Below are positions 46,242-56,126 of a stretch of 64,000 bases of DNA, one piece after another; position 1 is the stretch's first letter, and each line of letters opens with the position of its first letter. A program made the position numbers and the translations under genes. The stretch comes from Adineta vaga (lineage: Eukaryota; Rotifera). Under the pieces are notes generated by a model. The model did not search any database, was not told the DNA's origin, and saw nothing but the letters and a program-made list of their open reading frames with translations. The DNA lies in NCBI GenBank assembly GCA_021613535.1, contig CP075493.1, positions 17,174,001 through 17,238,000 of the forward strand, in the 5' to 3' direction.

Positions 46242-46584
46242 TATTTCTTTCAAACCTAATAATTTGAATTGACGCTGTATAAAATATCTAAAAGAAACTA
46301 ATCGTAAGAATTTTCAGAATCTGTGTAAATGGGATTATAAATAGTGAAGAAGTCTATAAAGATCGATAACTACATCCAAATTCTTTAAGACAGCCTTTGC
46401 CATCTGTGTGGCAGACCTATATCATCTAAACAGAAGTAATATCCTATCGATGAGATTATGATTCTAAGCATATGTCTGGAACAGCCATCCAATTCTGCAA
46501 TGTTGAACATCGCGGAATAGGATATATTCTCTATGCCTGAGTATCAACGGAAGTATTCTGGAAGATATATTGTGAAAGAGAATA

Positions 46585-46781
46585 CACACGCTAAAAAATA
46601 GGAGTTTTACCGAACCTACATCCGCGGGAAGATCCTTTGAGGTTTCGTAGCGATTTACGGAACCAAAAACGTTCGGTAGAATGTTCACCAATCTGTTTTT
46701 AGTTCGACAAATCGATATGAAACCTCAAAGGATTCTTCCCCTGGATACAGGTGTCGGTAAAATTCCTATTTTTTTAGTGTG
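46585..46781. mobile_element. fold-back MITE, 197 bp, flanked by TA
   Basis: Left end CACACGCTAAAAAATAGG and right end CCTATTTTTTTAGTGTG are inverted. Symmetry extends about 75 bp inward on each side (both arms carry ATCCTTTGAGGTTTC). TA dinucleotides lie on both sides, as for Tc1/mariner-type insertions. No ORF. Confidence 0.75.
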
Positions 46782-46848
46782 TAGCAGACACGTAGATAAA
46801 ATACACATTATTTAATTACTATCCATTGAAGAGGATGAATAGTTAGCA

Positions 46849-46932
46849 AGGGGGGAAAAGCGAGACTTGATCTACTTTAGGTAGTATTTTAAAGTACGAT
46901 GAAGTAGATTGGAGTCTCGCTTTTCTCCTTTG
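46849..46932. repeat. perfect-looking hairpin, 84 bp
   Basis: GGGGAAAAGCGAGACTTGATC on the left pairs with GAGTCTCGCTTTTCTCC on the right. The inner ATCTACTT/AAGTAGAT pair extends the stem to about 30 bp. Confidence 0.75.
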
Positions 46933-47008
46933 ATAGTAGATCATAAAATCGAAGGTATTGGAACTCTTTAATGCCCTTAAAAGTTAGACATAACTTACAT
47001 TAAGGTAA

Positions 47009-47330
47009 TGGAGGTGGTCAAAATTCATCAATTTTTCCACACGCTGAAAATAGTATAAAATGAAAGTACTCGACGAGCACATCTGTAATTTCACATTCAT
47101 ATCCCCAGGTCTTGTCTTTTATTTTTAGCTGTTTTCCCGTATTCTGTGTGCCATTCTCATTCAGATTCAAGGTAATAACTATTAAAAATGCCATAGTTGA
47201 GACAGACTCTCTATAAGAAAGGGATGAGATCAACAAAAAAGAATGTGGAATTAGTGATGTACTCGTCGAGCACTTTCATTTTATACTATTTTCAACGTGT
47301 GGAAAAATTGATAATTTTTCGACCACCCCC
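47009..47330. mobile_element. MITE with about 75-bp inverted termini, 322 bp
   Basis: Left GGAGGTGGTCAAAATTC...and right GAAAAATTATC-type GTCG..CCACCCCC termini are inverted. Inner blocks CAATTTTTCCACACG, GAAAATAGTATAAAATGAAA and CTCGACGAG are nearly identical in both arms. The centre is single-copy and without a transposase. Confidence 0.8.
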
Positions 47331-47518
47331 TTTATACTGCACTGAAAAAAAAGCGAGGAATAATTAACTATCAAAAAGTGTTTTTGCCCACTAAATTAAT
47401 TTATTAGCGTGCTCTAACCTTTCATAAAACCTTTTTGTCAGAGAATCAGGTAAGAGTGTGTCCCGTTGCAAACTGATATACTCTTGTACTGGTTTTTGTC
47501 TTGATAAACCCTGTTCTG

Positions 47519-47609
47519 AATAATTCAACAGAATTAACCCTCAAATACAGATTTCACCGGTATCTATAACAAATGCACCATCTTGAGGGTTGATTCTGTT
47601 GAATTATAC
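47519..47609. repeat. inverted repeat, 91 bp
   Basis: TAATTCAACAGAATTAACCC at the left and GGGTTGATTCTGTTGAATTA at the right, one mismatch, around a 38-bp loop. The CCCTCAA/TTGAGGG words face the loop. Confidence 0.8.
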
Positions 47610-47689
47610 AAATACATGCGGAAACTTCGAATTTTATCCGAAAGTTATGTGTACTGCAAAAAGTGTATGAGATAGAAGAAACAGGAAAA

Positions 47690-47900
47690 TATCAGTATTT
47701 TTTCAATAACTCAGCGATGGCTCGTCCAATCAGGCTCATCTTCGAATTCGAGCGAGATATTGGCATAACAATACTCTAGCAAATTTCCTCATAATCGGAT
47801 TAGCCGTTCGGGAGTTACCATGTAAACGAACCGATGGACGGACACGTCGAGTGATTCTAGTAATGCGCTCACTTTTCCTGTACACTTGAAAAAGTACAAG
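47690..47900. repeat. dispersed repeat, copy B
   Basis: Shares GCTCATCTTCGAA(T/C)TCGA, GAGATATTG, AATCGGAT, GTGTAAACG and GGACGGACAC words in order with copy C at 48600-48795; the ends also match copy A at 18650. Confidence 0.7.
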
Positions 47901-48098
47901 GTTCTGAATCTCTTATCAATACCATATTGTTGGTACCTGGATTTTGTTGATCTGAGACCTTCAAATTCAAAGAAATTCTGTTATGAATGAATTTCAACAT
48001 TTTCCACCAACTAACCCACTTAAAATGACTTTTATAAAGTGAAATAATACAAAGAAAACTTGGCTGAAAGTCACCAAGGTCTTCCTGCTGACCCCCAC

Positions 48099-48320
48099 TG
48101 TGATGATTTTTGATAAACGACGCTTAAGCGCTGATGGAGATACGCTTTTCTTTATTTTTTCATATCATATATCGCATCGTTCTCACACAAAACGGCCACT
48201 TATATACCCTTCCGAAAGAGAAAAGGACAAAAGATTATAAGAATAGAATACAGAATAAGGACGAAGCGCAAAGTAAGGACAAATATAAGCATTTGACGTT
48301 TTTTCACTGATTCGTCACAC
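48099..48320 (+). repeat. MITE-like repeat, copy 2 (GTGTGACGA termini)
   Basis: Homologous over its whole length to 36386-36609, with shared blocks CATATCATATATCGCATCG, TTCTCACA and TTCCGAAAGAGAAAAGGACA. The left terminus is decayed (CTGTGATGA). Confidence 0.75.
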
Positions 48321-48339
48321 TCACCCTAATGATGCCTAC

Positions 48340-48545
48340 CACATTTTGACCTTTGTCTAGACCTAGGGAAGCACCACGAAAAGTTTCACAGCGTTATCTA
48401 TCACGGAACCACCTGGGTGAAATTTCACCCAGACCACCTCTCCCTACCCCCTACTCTTATACCAACACTTGCTCGACCTTTTACTAGACCTAGGGAAGCA
48501 CCATGGAAAGTTTGATGATCTTAGCTATTACAGAAACTGAATGGA
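48340..48545. repeat. tandem duplication around AGACCTAGGGAAGCACCA
   Basis: Two copies, about 48340-48410 and 48470-48540, share CTAGACCTAGGGAAGCACCA and AAAGTTT with about 60 bp of flanking similarity. Probably transposon-derived. Confidence 0.65.
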
Positions 48546-48599
48546 TAGCGAACAGGCAGACAAACAGAGAAACATGTTACTTTATATATAGAGATATTG

Positions 48600-48795
48600 A
48601 GAAAATTTTCTGTAAGTGAGCAATAGTACAACCGACTGAGCTCATCTTCGAACTCGACTGAGATATTGATGAAACAATTATGTGTACAAAATTTCAGCTC
48701 AATCGGATGTGGGTATGAAGAGTTATCGTGTAAACGGCCGGACGGACACACAGACCGATTGTAGTAGTGTACTTACTTTTTGAGTACACTAAAAA
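48600..48795. repeat. dispersed repeat, copy C
   Basis: Ends ATTGTAGTAGTGTACTTAC then TTTTTGAGTACACT; see copies A and B. Confidence 0.7.
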
Positions 48796-49312
48796 GGTTC
48801 TTTTAAAGGGTAGAACACGTTGATAAACGAATTTGGCAGTCAAAAACGACTTTTAAAGGCTATTACATGTCGCATTTTTTTCTTCATTGCAGTAATAAGT
48901 TTCGTCAAAATCGTGCAACTAAAATGTTGATTGTATGTTGTGAAACAAAATGAAGTGTTTTTTTCTTCTTACACTCTGAAAATGGCTAAGGTGGGCTTTT
49001 GCCCACTGTGCCGAATCAGAATATATGCATTGTTTTTTCTTTAAACGAGTTTCGTTTGAGACGCAATAAATCAAAATAAATTTCAAAAATACTAACATTC
49101 ATTTGCGCATATAGAGGACAAAACCCTACTATGTATTTTGTTCTCTGGGTTTCTTACCGTAATCGGGGATAAAAATATGTGAATGAAGGAGAAAGACCAG
49201 CAGATAAAAGATAAGAAGATAAAGAGAGCACTGCTGCAAAAATCATGACTCTTATTCTAATCAGAAACAAAAAAACTATTCAGCTTCTGTGTCCTGTCTG
49301 GAACACATGATC
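48796..49312. other. intergenic, nothing recognised
   Basis: AT-rich, no supported gene. Confidence 0.45.
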
Positions 49313-49352
49313 GGGTGTGAGGGTGAGGATGCGGGATAAGGGTGAGGGTGTA
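49313..49352. repeat. telomere-like G-rich tract, one strand only
   Basis: CGGGTGTGAGGGTGAGGATG then GGGTGAGGGTG; unlike most copies it has no complementary arm nearby. Confidence 0.7.
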
Positions 49353-49460
49353 AATCAAGGTAAAACAGATTAATTTATATATGTAAGATACAAATTAATC
49401 TGCTAATTTCAACTTTTGTTGTTTAACAAACGATATAAATCAACAATGCTAAATCAAATC

Positions 49461-49548
49461 ATGAGGGTGCGGGTGGGTGTGAATGTGGAATGTTGGTGTG
49501 AGTACTCCTGTCTTCTGTCACCCCACACCCACACCCACACCCTCAAGA
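49461..49548. repeat. telomere-like fold-back, 88 bp
   Basis: ATGAGGGTGCGGGTGGGTGTG at the left and the inverse, ACCCACACCCACACCCTCAA, at the right, plus an inner TGTGGAATG arm. Confidence 0.85.
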
Positions 49549-50280
49549 TTCTTCTACAACAATGAAATGCACAGTTACGATATTTGTAGTTAGATAAATG
49601 AATAAAACTTCATTGTGATTCTATAAGTTTCAAACAGATCAGACTTATTGTACAGTTTATTACAACAAATATACATTGCAGTAAGGTACTTGCACAAAAG
49701 GCCCTCATTTTTAGAGATATTATTCGAAATATGATAGAAAACAAAAGTATATTTTCGAGTTCTTTTCATGTAAAAAACAAGGGAGGAAGGACGAGTCACG
49801 TATTATCAATATCTCAGCACCTTTTGATGCCGACGTAGTCATACATTTTCGGCTAAAGATCGAGGTGGTAACCTTTGACCATTAGCCTAAAATATATGAG
49901 CACCTGAGTTCCTAGCCAGCACCTATCATCATTTTTGAGTGCTTAGGTGTCCGCACTCCAACCCCTTGTAAAAATATTCCATTTTGCCTGATAAATACGT
50001 TTTCGTTTTGTTGATATTGGAGATTAAGTGGACAGATGATCGATACAAAATGTGAAAAAAGACTTTCGAATCTCTAACGATCCTAACAGGTCAAACTTTG
50101 TCTATGAATATAAGTATTCAACTGTGATCATGCTAGTTGATCATTAGCCAGACAAGTTATCCGGTAATTGTACACTTCTCATTCTCTTTTTAATGATGAA
50201 GATAACATGTTCTTAGCGAGATTCACAAAAAAAACTCGATTTTTTCTTACCCCGGTTGTTCAAAACGATATCTTTAATGT
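49549..50280. other. intergenic, nothing recognised
   Basis: No gene called. The frame 49590-49799 (minus) has no family resemblance. Confidence 0.45.
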
Positions 50281-51062
50281 ATAGGAGGATTGATCAATAC
50301 TATTCTTTCTTTTGTAACATTTCAAAATAAAGATATTCGTCAAGTTGAATGTGGAATTTATCTTCTCACAATTAATATGTTTACGATCAAATTTTGGTTT
50401 GTTCTACTCAGTCAGATCAATATCTCTACAAGTTTTTCTGTTCATCGAGGAGGTTGTCGATCAATTGAATTTCTTCTAAAATTATTTCTCTATTGGGATG
50501 GCTGGCTGAATGCTTGTGTCGCTGTAGAACGAGCGATAAATGTTTTCAAAGGTGTCAACTTTAATTAAAAAAAAGAGTAAACAATTCGTACCATGGATTA
50601 TCATTATTCTCTCGTTTTGTATCATGGGAAGTCTGATTCACGAGCCCATATATCGTGGTTTATTTGTATTTCAAACTCTAATAAACAGAACTATACAAAA
50701 TGAGGCATATGTCGATATGATTAATGGTGATACAGGAGAACGATATATCTCATGTATCATTACTTATCCTCAATCTGTTCAAGATTATAATACAGTTGTT
50801 CTATTTTTCCATCTCGTCGGTCCATTTATTGCGAATCTTTTCTCTACATTGTTCATCATGTTTGGAGCTGCTCGAAAACGATCAGCAGTGCGAACTGATC
50901 ATTAGTCCAATAGTTTTATTTATGTTTACAATCTCTATTGCATTTTTCAGACCCTTAACACATTGTATTAAAAGCAAAAATACACAAGAGGGTCAGTGCT
51001 GCACCGCCGCATCAAATTTTATGAAAGGTGTCGAGGTGCTGAAGCTGCACTTTCATTCTTGA
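50281..51062 (+). pseudogene. 7TM domain fragment of the LDLa/EGF/7TM receptor family
   Basis: Matches the helical part of the receptor at 24365-28589 block by block. It has LINTILSFVTFQNKDIRQVE then CGIYLLT, then KFWFVLLSQINIS, then LYWDGWLNACVAVERAINVF. A frameshift at the A-run near 50567 follows, then KKKSKQFVPWIIII, SLIHEPIYRGLFVFQT and SCIITYPQSVQDYN. Another frame change near 50890 leads to LIISPIVLFMF. The ectodomain is absent upstream. It opens after a TATAG acceptor-like site, so it may be a displaced exon. Confidence 0.6.
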
Positions 51063-51705
51063 CTTCGCGACAGAATTAAGTGAGAATGGACCAATATGAG
51101 TAGAAAAAGGGAGATGTCCGCATCCTCAAGATTTGGTATGTGCTCAAATCATAACATCAGTGAATTGATAATCGTATAAATCATTGAGAATCGATCTATT
51201 TTTTCGGAACAATAAATCAATTGTTCATAGTCTAAAGATGAATGATAGCTTCCGTTGTATTGATATCCTCTTTCTTATTAATATGTCATCGTTGTCTAAA
51301 AATTGTTCTCCATATTTCGCAGTATGCGATCTTTATAATAAAAACTAAACATTAACTCGGATCGATCAAGATCGATATGCGTATGTGTATTATTTTGATC
51401 CGCATTCTCACTCACCTTTATTCGCTTTGATTTTGTTTTTCAATATAGAAGAAACGAATGAAAAAGAAGATTGATGGAGGTCTCGTAACGTAGCCAAGGA
51501 ACAAATAAAACTGTACTGATTGAAGAATGAATCAGATAAACTGGTAAAACTCTGACGGAGTGCAAACGAAAGAAAAAAGAATTCTGTATGTTGTAACTAA
51601 TCAATATTGACGACTTCTTCTCAAACAACACAACAACAATTACACTGTTTTTCTAGCAGGGATTCATTTTTACACATTATTCGTTCGACTAGTAAACCAA
51701 TATTG
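51063..51705. other. intergenic, promoter side of the F-box/LRR gene
   Basis: No gene or repeat recognised; AT-rich. Confidence 0.45.
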
Positions 51706-54700
51706 ATGTCGCAAAAAGTTCGTTGGTCTCTTCTCACCGTACCTGTAGAAATTGTCTATCATGTTTTGGATCATCTCGATGAATTAACAATCTTATATTC
51801 GATTCGTAATGTTTGTAAGCGATTGAATACCATTACAAATACATATGATCGATACAAGGTAAACTTTATTTTTTCCATCATTAAGTTCAACTTTCAACTT
51901 CGAGACTAATCAATATCAATGAGAGCATTTTTCAATTGTTCTTTTATAACTGTAAAAGCTTTTAGCATAATTCCTGTCAGATTAAGAGAATACATCCTAT
52001 TTCTCGATGTTGCACATCGTGGTATTGATTCTGTCTAATTCCCACAATCATAAGTTCTATTCCCTTTTCAATTCATCAACCACACCAATTCCTGGAACTC
52101 AGTGATCATTGAACTATACGGTCACTTATTTACCGCAAGCAATTACAACCAACGCTGGAACGAAATTCTGGAAATATCGGTGGACAATGTGTTGCTGGGT
52201 TGCGGAGAATCTGTCATACATCCAGTTGACACTCGCTTATAAAAAGAACAGACCAGACATTACCACCTGACCTTCATATAATAGCAAAAGATAGTTAATA
52301 TCAATTGTTGATACATAAGTGATATTTAGGTTCAAGATGTTGGTAGCTATCTCTCATAATACTATCGTCTAGAATTTGATGAGTAAAAAAGAATTAAATG
52401 ATTAATAATCTTTCTTTTGCAATTTTCTAAAAGTAGAAAGAAGACAAAGACATAATCATATTGTATTTCTACTTTTCAAATAGACATTTACGACACTCGA
52501 CTTCAGTCGCAATGAAATCAAAGAACAGGGGGCTCAACGTCTCACACATGCACTGGCACGCAACACTGTAAATAAGCATTAAATAGTCATCTCCGTCATT
52601 CTCATATCTGTGTATACTTTTCAAATAGACACTCACTATAATCAATCTTAACAGCAATAAAATTGGTGATAATGGCATTGATTACCTGGTCAGAGGCCTG
52701 AAAAATAACCAAGTGATATCCAATTTACTTTTGCTATCTTTATCTAGTCAATCTCTACTTTCTTCGCAGACACTTACTATACTTAATCTTAATTACAATG
52801 ATATTCATGAACTAGGAGCACAAGATCTTGCTAATCTTCTTCTAAATAATATGGTACTTTCCTATTTACTATTGATCGCCTTGTCTATTTGTCTTATTCA
52901 TACAGACACTCATTACGCTTGAGCTTAGTGGTAATAAGATCGGTGTTGCCGGAGCACAGTATATTGCCAATGCTCTGACAAAAAATACGGTACTACATAG
53001 TTTACGATTGGTTTTTGTTGATCCTTAGATTAGTTTTTATATAGACACTTACTACACTGGATATTAGCTGTAATGAAATTCAAGACCAAGGAGCACAATA
53101 CATTGGTGCTGCACTCACAAAAAACAAGGTAGTACACAAATGACTATAGTCATCTTCATTTTGTTAGCTTTTTGTTTGCGTATAAAGACTCTGATTACAC
53201 TCCATCTTCAAAGTAACCAAATTGGAAGTCGAGGTGCACAGCAATTTGCAAATGCCTTCACAGTTAACAACGTAATATTTATATATATATATAGAATTAC
53301 AGATTGTCAGTTAGTCAAGTGTCGTATTCTTTGCAGACACTCACGATATTGAATCTAAGCTACAATGCTATCCAAGACACTGGGGCAAAACAGCTTGCCA
53401 ATGCCCTAAAAACGAATATGGTCAGTTCGAATTTATTGATGTAATTGTCTTACTAATTTACAAATTTTCCACAGGCTCTCACCACACTCGATCTTACACG
53501 AACCCAAACTGGAGAATTGGGAGCTAAAGAATTTTCTAATATTCTAACCAAGAACAAAGTAATAGACAATTGTTACTATGCATGTACTGGCTAATCATTA
53601 CCGCATCATTTTTTTGTAGACACTCGCCATACTTAAGCTTGGAGATAATCAGATTGACAGTCAAGCAGGAGTATATCTAGGTAGTGCTATGAAACATAAC
53701 AAAGTAAAAATTATTTATTAGTTAAGTTTGTATTGCCAAAGTGTGTTTTTCACATAGACACTCACGACACTTGACCTTAGCGAAAACGACATCAGAGATG
53801 CAGGAGTCATCAGTTTGGCTAGCAGTCTTACAAATAACACCGTAAATAAAACGTTTTTCTCTTAGAGATGTACAAACACATTTGTTCATCATGCATGTAT
53901 TCTACATTAAGTGAACATAAGATTAAATCATCACTAAGATATACGAATGAGATTCGTATTTACGCATGTCTTCATCTGATAATATTCTTTTGTGTTTGAA
54001 TCGTTCCCTTGTTCTCAAACAGACACTCGGCATACTCGATTTAAACAAAACTGGAATCGAAGAACAAGGTGCACAACATCTTGCCCGTGCACTGATCAAC
54101 AACACTGTAATTCATTATTCAAGTATTATTCGTCTCTATTTTTGCTCATGGTTCCTTTTCGTACGCAGACACTCACCATGCTCGATCTTGGATGGAATCG
54201 AATAAGGGACTCGGGCGCAGAATATCTCAGCCATGTTTTCGCAAACAATACGGTATTGTACAGATTTCTCATAATCCTAGTCCACGTTTTTTGTTCAGGC
54301 ACTGACTTCGCTCAATCTAGAGAATAACGAAATCGGAAATCAAGGAGCACAATGTCTCGCGAATGCTTTGGTCAATAATAAGGTAAAATAATATGATTTA
54401 CTTACTTTTATCTTTGTCAATATTCTGGCAAACTTTTTAAACAGACACTTGTTTCACTTAACCTTTCGGTAAATAAAATCGGAGATCAAGCTGTACAACA
54501 GCTTGCTATCGTTCTAACAAATAATAACGTAAAATACTATCCACTATTGTTTGCCATTGTGACCACGTTAATTTTCCACTTTCCCCCTAGACACTTACTA
54601 CTCTCGATCTTTGTCAAAATCAAATTAGAGACGATGGCGTACGATATCTTGCCCAAGCTCTCACAAATAATACGGTAAAACATGATCTATTCTTCTCTTC

Positions 54701-55126
54701 GTCTCATCCATCTCGCCTTGTATACATAGACATTGACCTTACTCGATTTAAGACATAATCAAATAGGTAATGATGGTGCACAACATCTCGCCAATGTTCT
54801 CAAAACCAACCGAGTAAGAGAAAGTTCATTAGTTATCTTCCTTGTACGACTCGATATACTTTTACATAGACACTGACCAAACTTAATCTTCAATATAATT
54901 GTATAAGAGAAGAAGGAGCAGCACGTTTTGCAAGAGTTCTCGCGGACTCCACAGTAATCATTGTTTTTAGCATTTTCTTTCTACTTTTTCGTTCTTATCT
55001 TCTCTACATATATAGACAGTAGCAACGGTCTATCTTCGTTGGAATAATTTTGGACAAGAAGTACGACCACGATTATGGAAGCTGGCAAACGACAATGAAC
55101 GATTAGCACTGTCAGCTATAATGTAA
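51706..55126 (+). CDS. F-box/LRR protein with 17 identical-length LRR exons (about 563 aa)
   Basis: Probably a substrate-recognition or sensor protein. Exon 1 (51706-51858) encodes an F-box-like segment (LTVPVEIVYHVLDHLDELTI, RNVCKRLNTI). After a 625-bp intron come 17 exons of exactly 84 bp, each encoding one 28-residue RNH1/NLR-type leucine-rich repeat (T-L-T-x-L-D-L-x-x-N-x-I-x-D-x-G-A-Q-x-L). Exon starts: 52484, 52629, 52770, 52906, 53045, 53188, 53337, 53475, 53620, 53758, 54023, 54169, 54299, 54445, 54591, 54730 and 54870. The last exon, 55016-55126, caps the solenoid (TVATVYLRWNNFGQEVRPRL) and stops. All introns after the first are 52-181 bp, phase 0, most ending TAG|ACACT. No lesion was seen. 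The first intron could hide another exon. Confidence 0.85.
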
Positions 55127-55337
55127 CGAACATGTATTCGTTATTGAAGGACAAGTTTTTGGACGTTATGAAATGATTTTTCATAGGTTAATTAGAAAAT
55201 ATTTAATTGATAAACTCTTGAGAATGAATATGTAACAATGTTGATTTTATAGTATCCCCACTCTCACACCCATCACATCCTGAAAATGGCTGCTGTAGCA
55301 ATGATGAATTGAGTCTTGTGCGGAGTTTAGTTGTAAT

Positions 55338-55400
55338 CTTGGGTGAGTGTGGGTAATACTCGTCTTTTCACTCATACCCACACTCACACCCTTTGTCAAG
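55338..55400. repeat. telomere-like fold-back, 63 bp
   Basis: CTTGGGTGAGTGTGGGTAA at the left and ATACCCACACTCACACCCTT then TGTCAAG at the right. Confidence 0.8.
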
Positions 55401-55546
55401 TTAAACATCTTTTGCCTATCGACAAAAATTTCTCTCGAAATTAGTCGTTTGTCGGGAAATCCTGGCTACGCCATTGTTCTAATGTGAGAGAGAGGGATTC
55501 AGTATTATGTCTTCAAATTCTTTTGTAAAAATAGTAAAATATATTT

Positions 55547-55602
55547 AAGGGTGGGTGTGGGTGTGCATATTTTCTTTCATTACCTTCACCTACACCCACA
55601 CA
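55547..55602. repeat. telomere-like fold-back, 56 bp
   Basis: AAGGGTGGGTGTGGGTGTG at the left and TTCACCTACACCCACACA at the right. Confidence 0.8.
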
Positions 55603-56126
55603 TATCAAATACATAAAAAGTGTTTCTTTTTATTTTTTTGTCTCTTCAAACACACTTATATGGATATGCACTTTAAAAAAGATAATAAAAGATCCTTTTC
55701 TCGTTTTTATTCATTTTCAAGAAAGATTACTTCACGAGAAGAATGCTATTAACTTTTTAAGGGAAAGTAACACAGACTTCTTCTGTATATGAAAAATCGA
55801 CGATATTTTTCTATGAAACTATAGCTTTTATCATACTTTTTACCATTTCGCATTGCTTGGACACCTATTGAATAGATGCAATGTAGAAAACTGAATTGAA
55901 TATGTGAATTTCGAAACCTTTGAAGTGGTCAAGATAATGAAAGATAGGTTTCTTTAACGTTTTTAGAGGTTTTTTAAAGTTCAGTAGTAGAATGTTTCTA
56001 TAACATTCATTATTTAATAGTGATAGACTCATTTTCCGATGTACTCTGATTTGATTGAGAATATTTTGAAGATCATTTATAATTGAAGTTGTAGAGAGAA
56101 TGTAATAGTTTATTGATATTCCGTAG

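Larger units (their letters stand above)
46242..48098. other. repeat island between genes
   Basis: No gene. Contains two fold-back MITEs, a small hairpin, an inverted repeat and one dispersed repeat copy, listed individually. Short frames such as 47018-47236 are by-products. Confidence 0.6.
55127..56126. other. intergenic between convergent genes, fold-back repeats
   Basis: Contains two telomere-like fold-backs (listed), a lone C-rich arm at about 55257-55275 (CCCCACTCTCACACCCATC), and a transposon-like phrase GGGAAATCCTGGCTACGCC near 55456. No gene. Confidence 0.5.

Noticed and set aside
50724-51062. 112-codon frame overlapping the 7TM fragment
   Set aside because: Its first half is an out-of-phase reading of the receptor-like sequence; only its LIISPIVLF part belongs to the receptor after a frame change.
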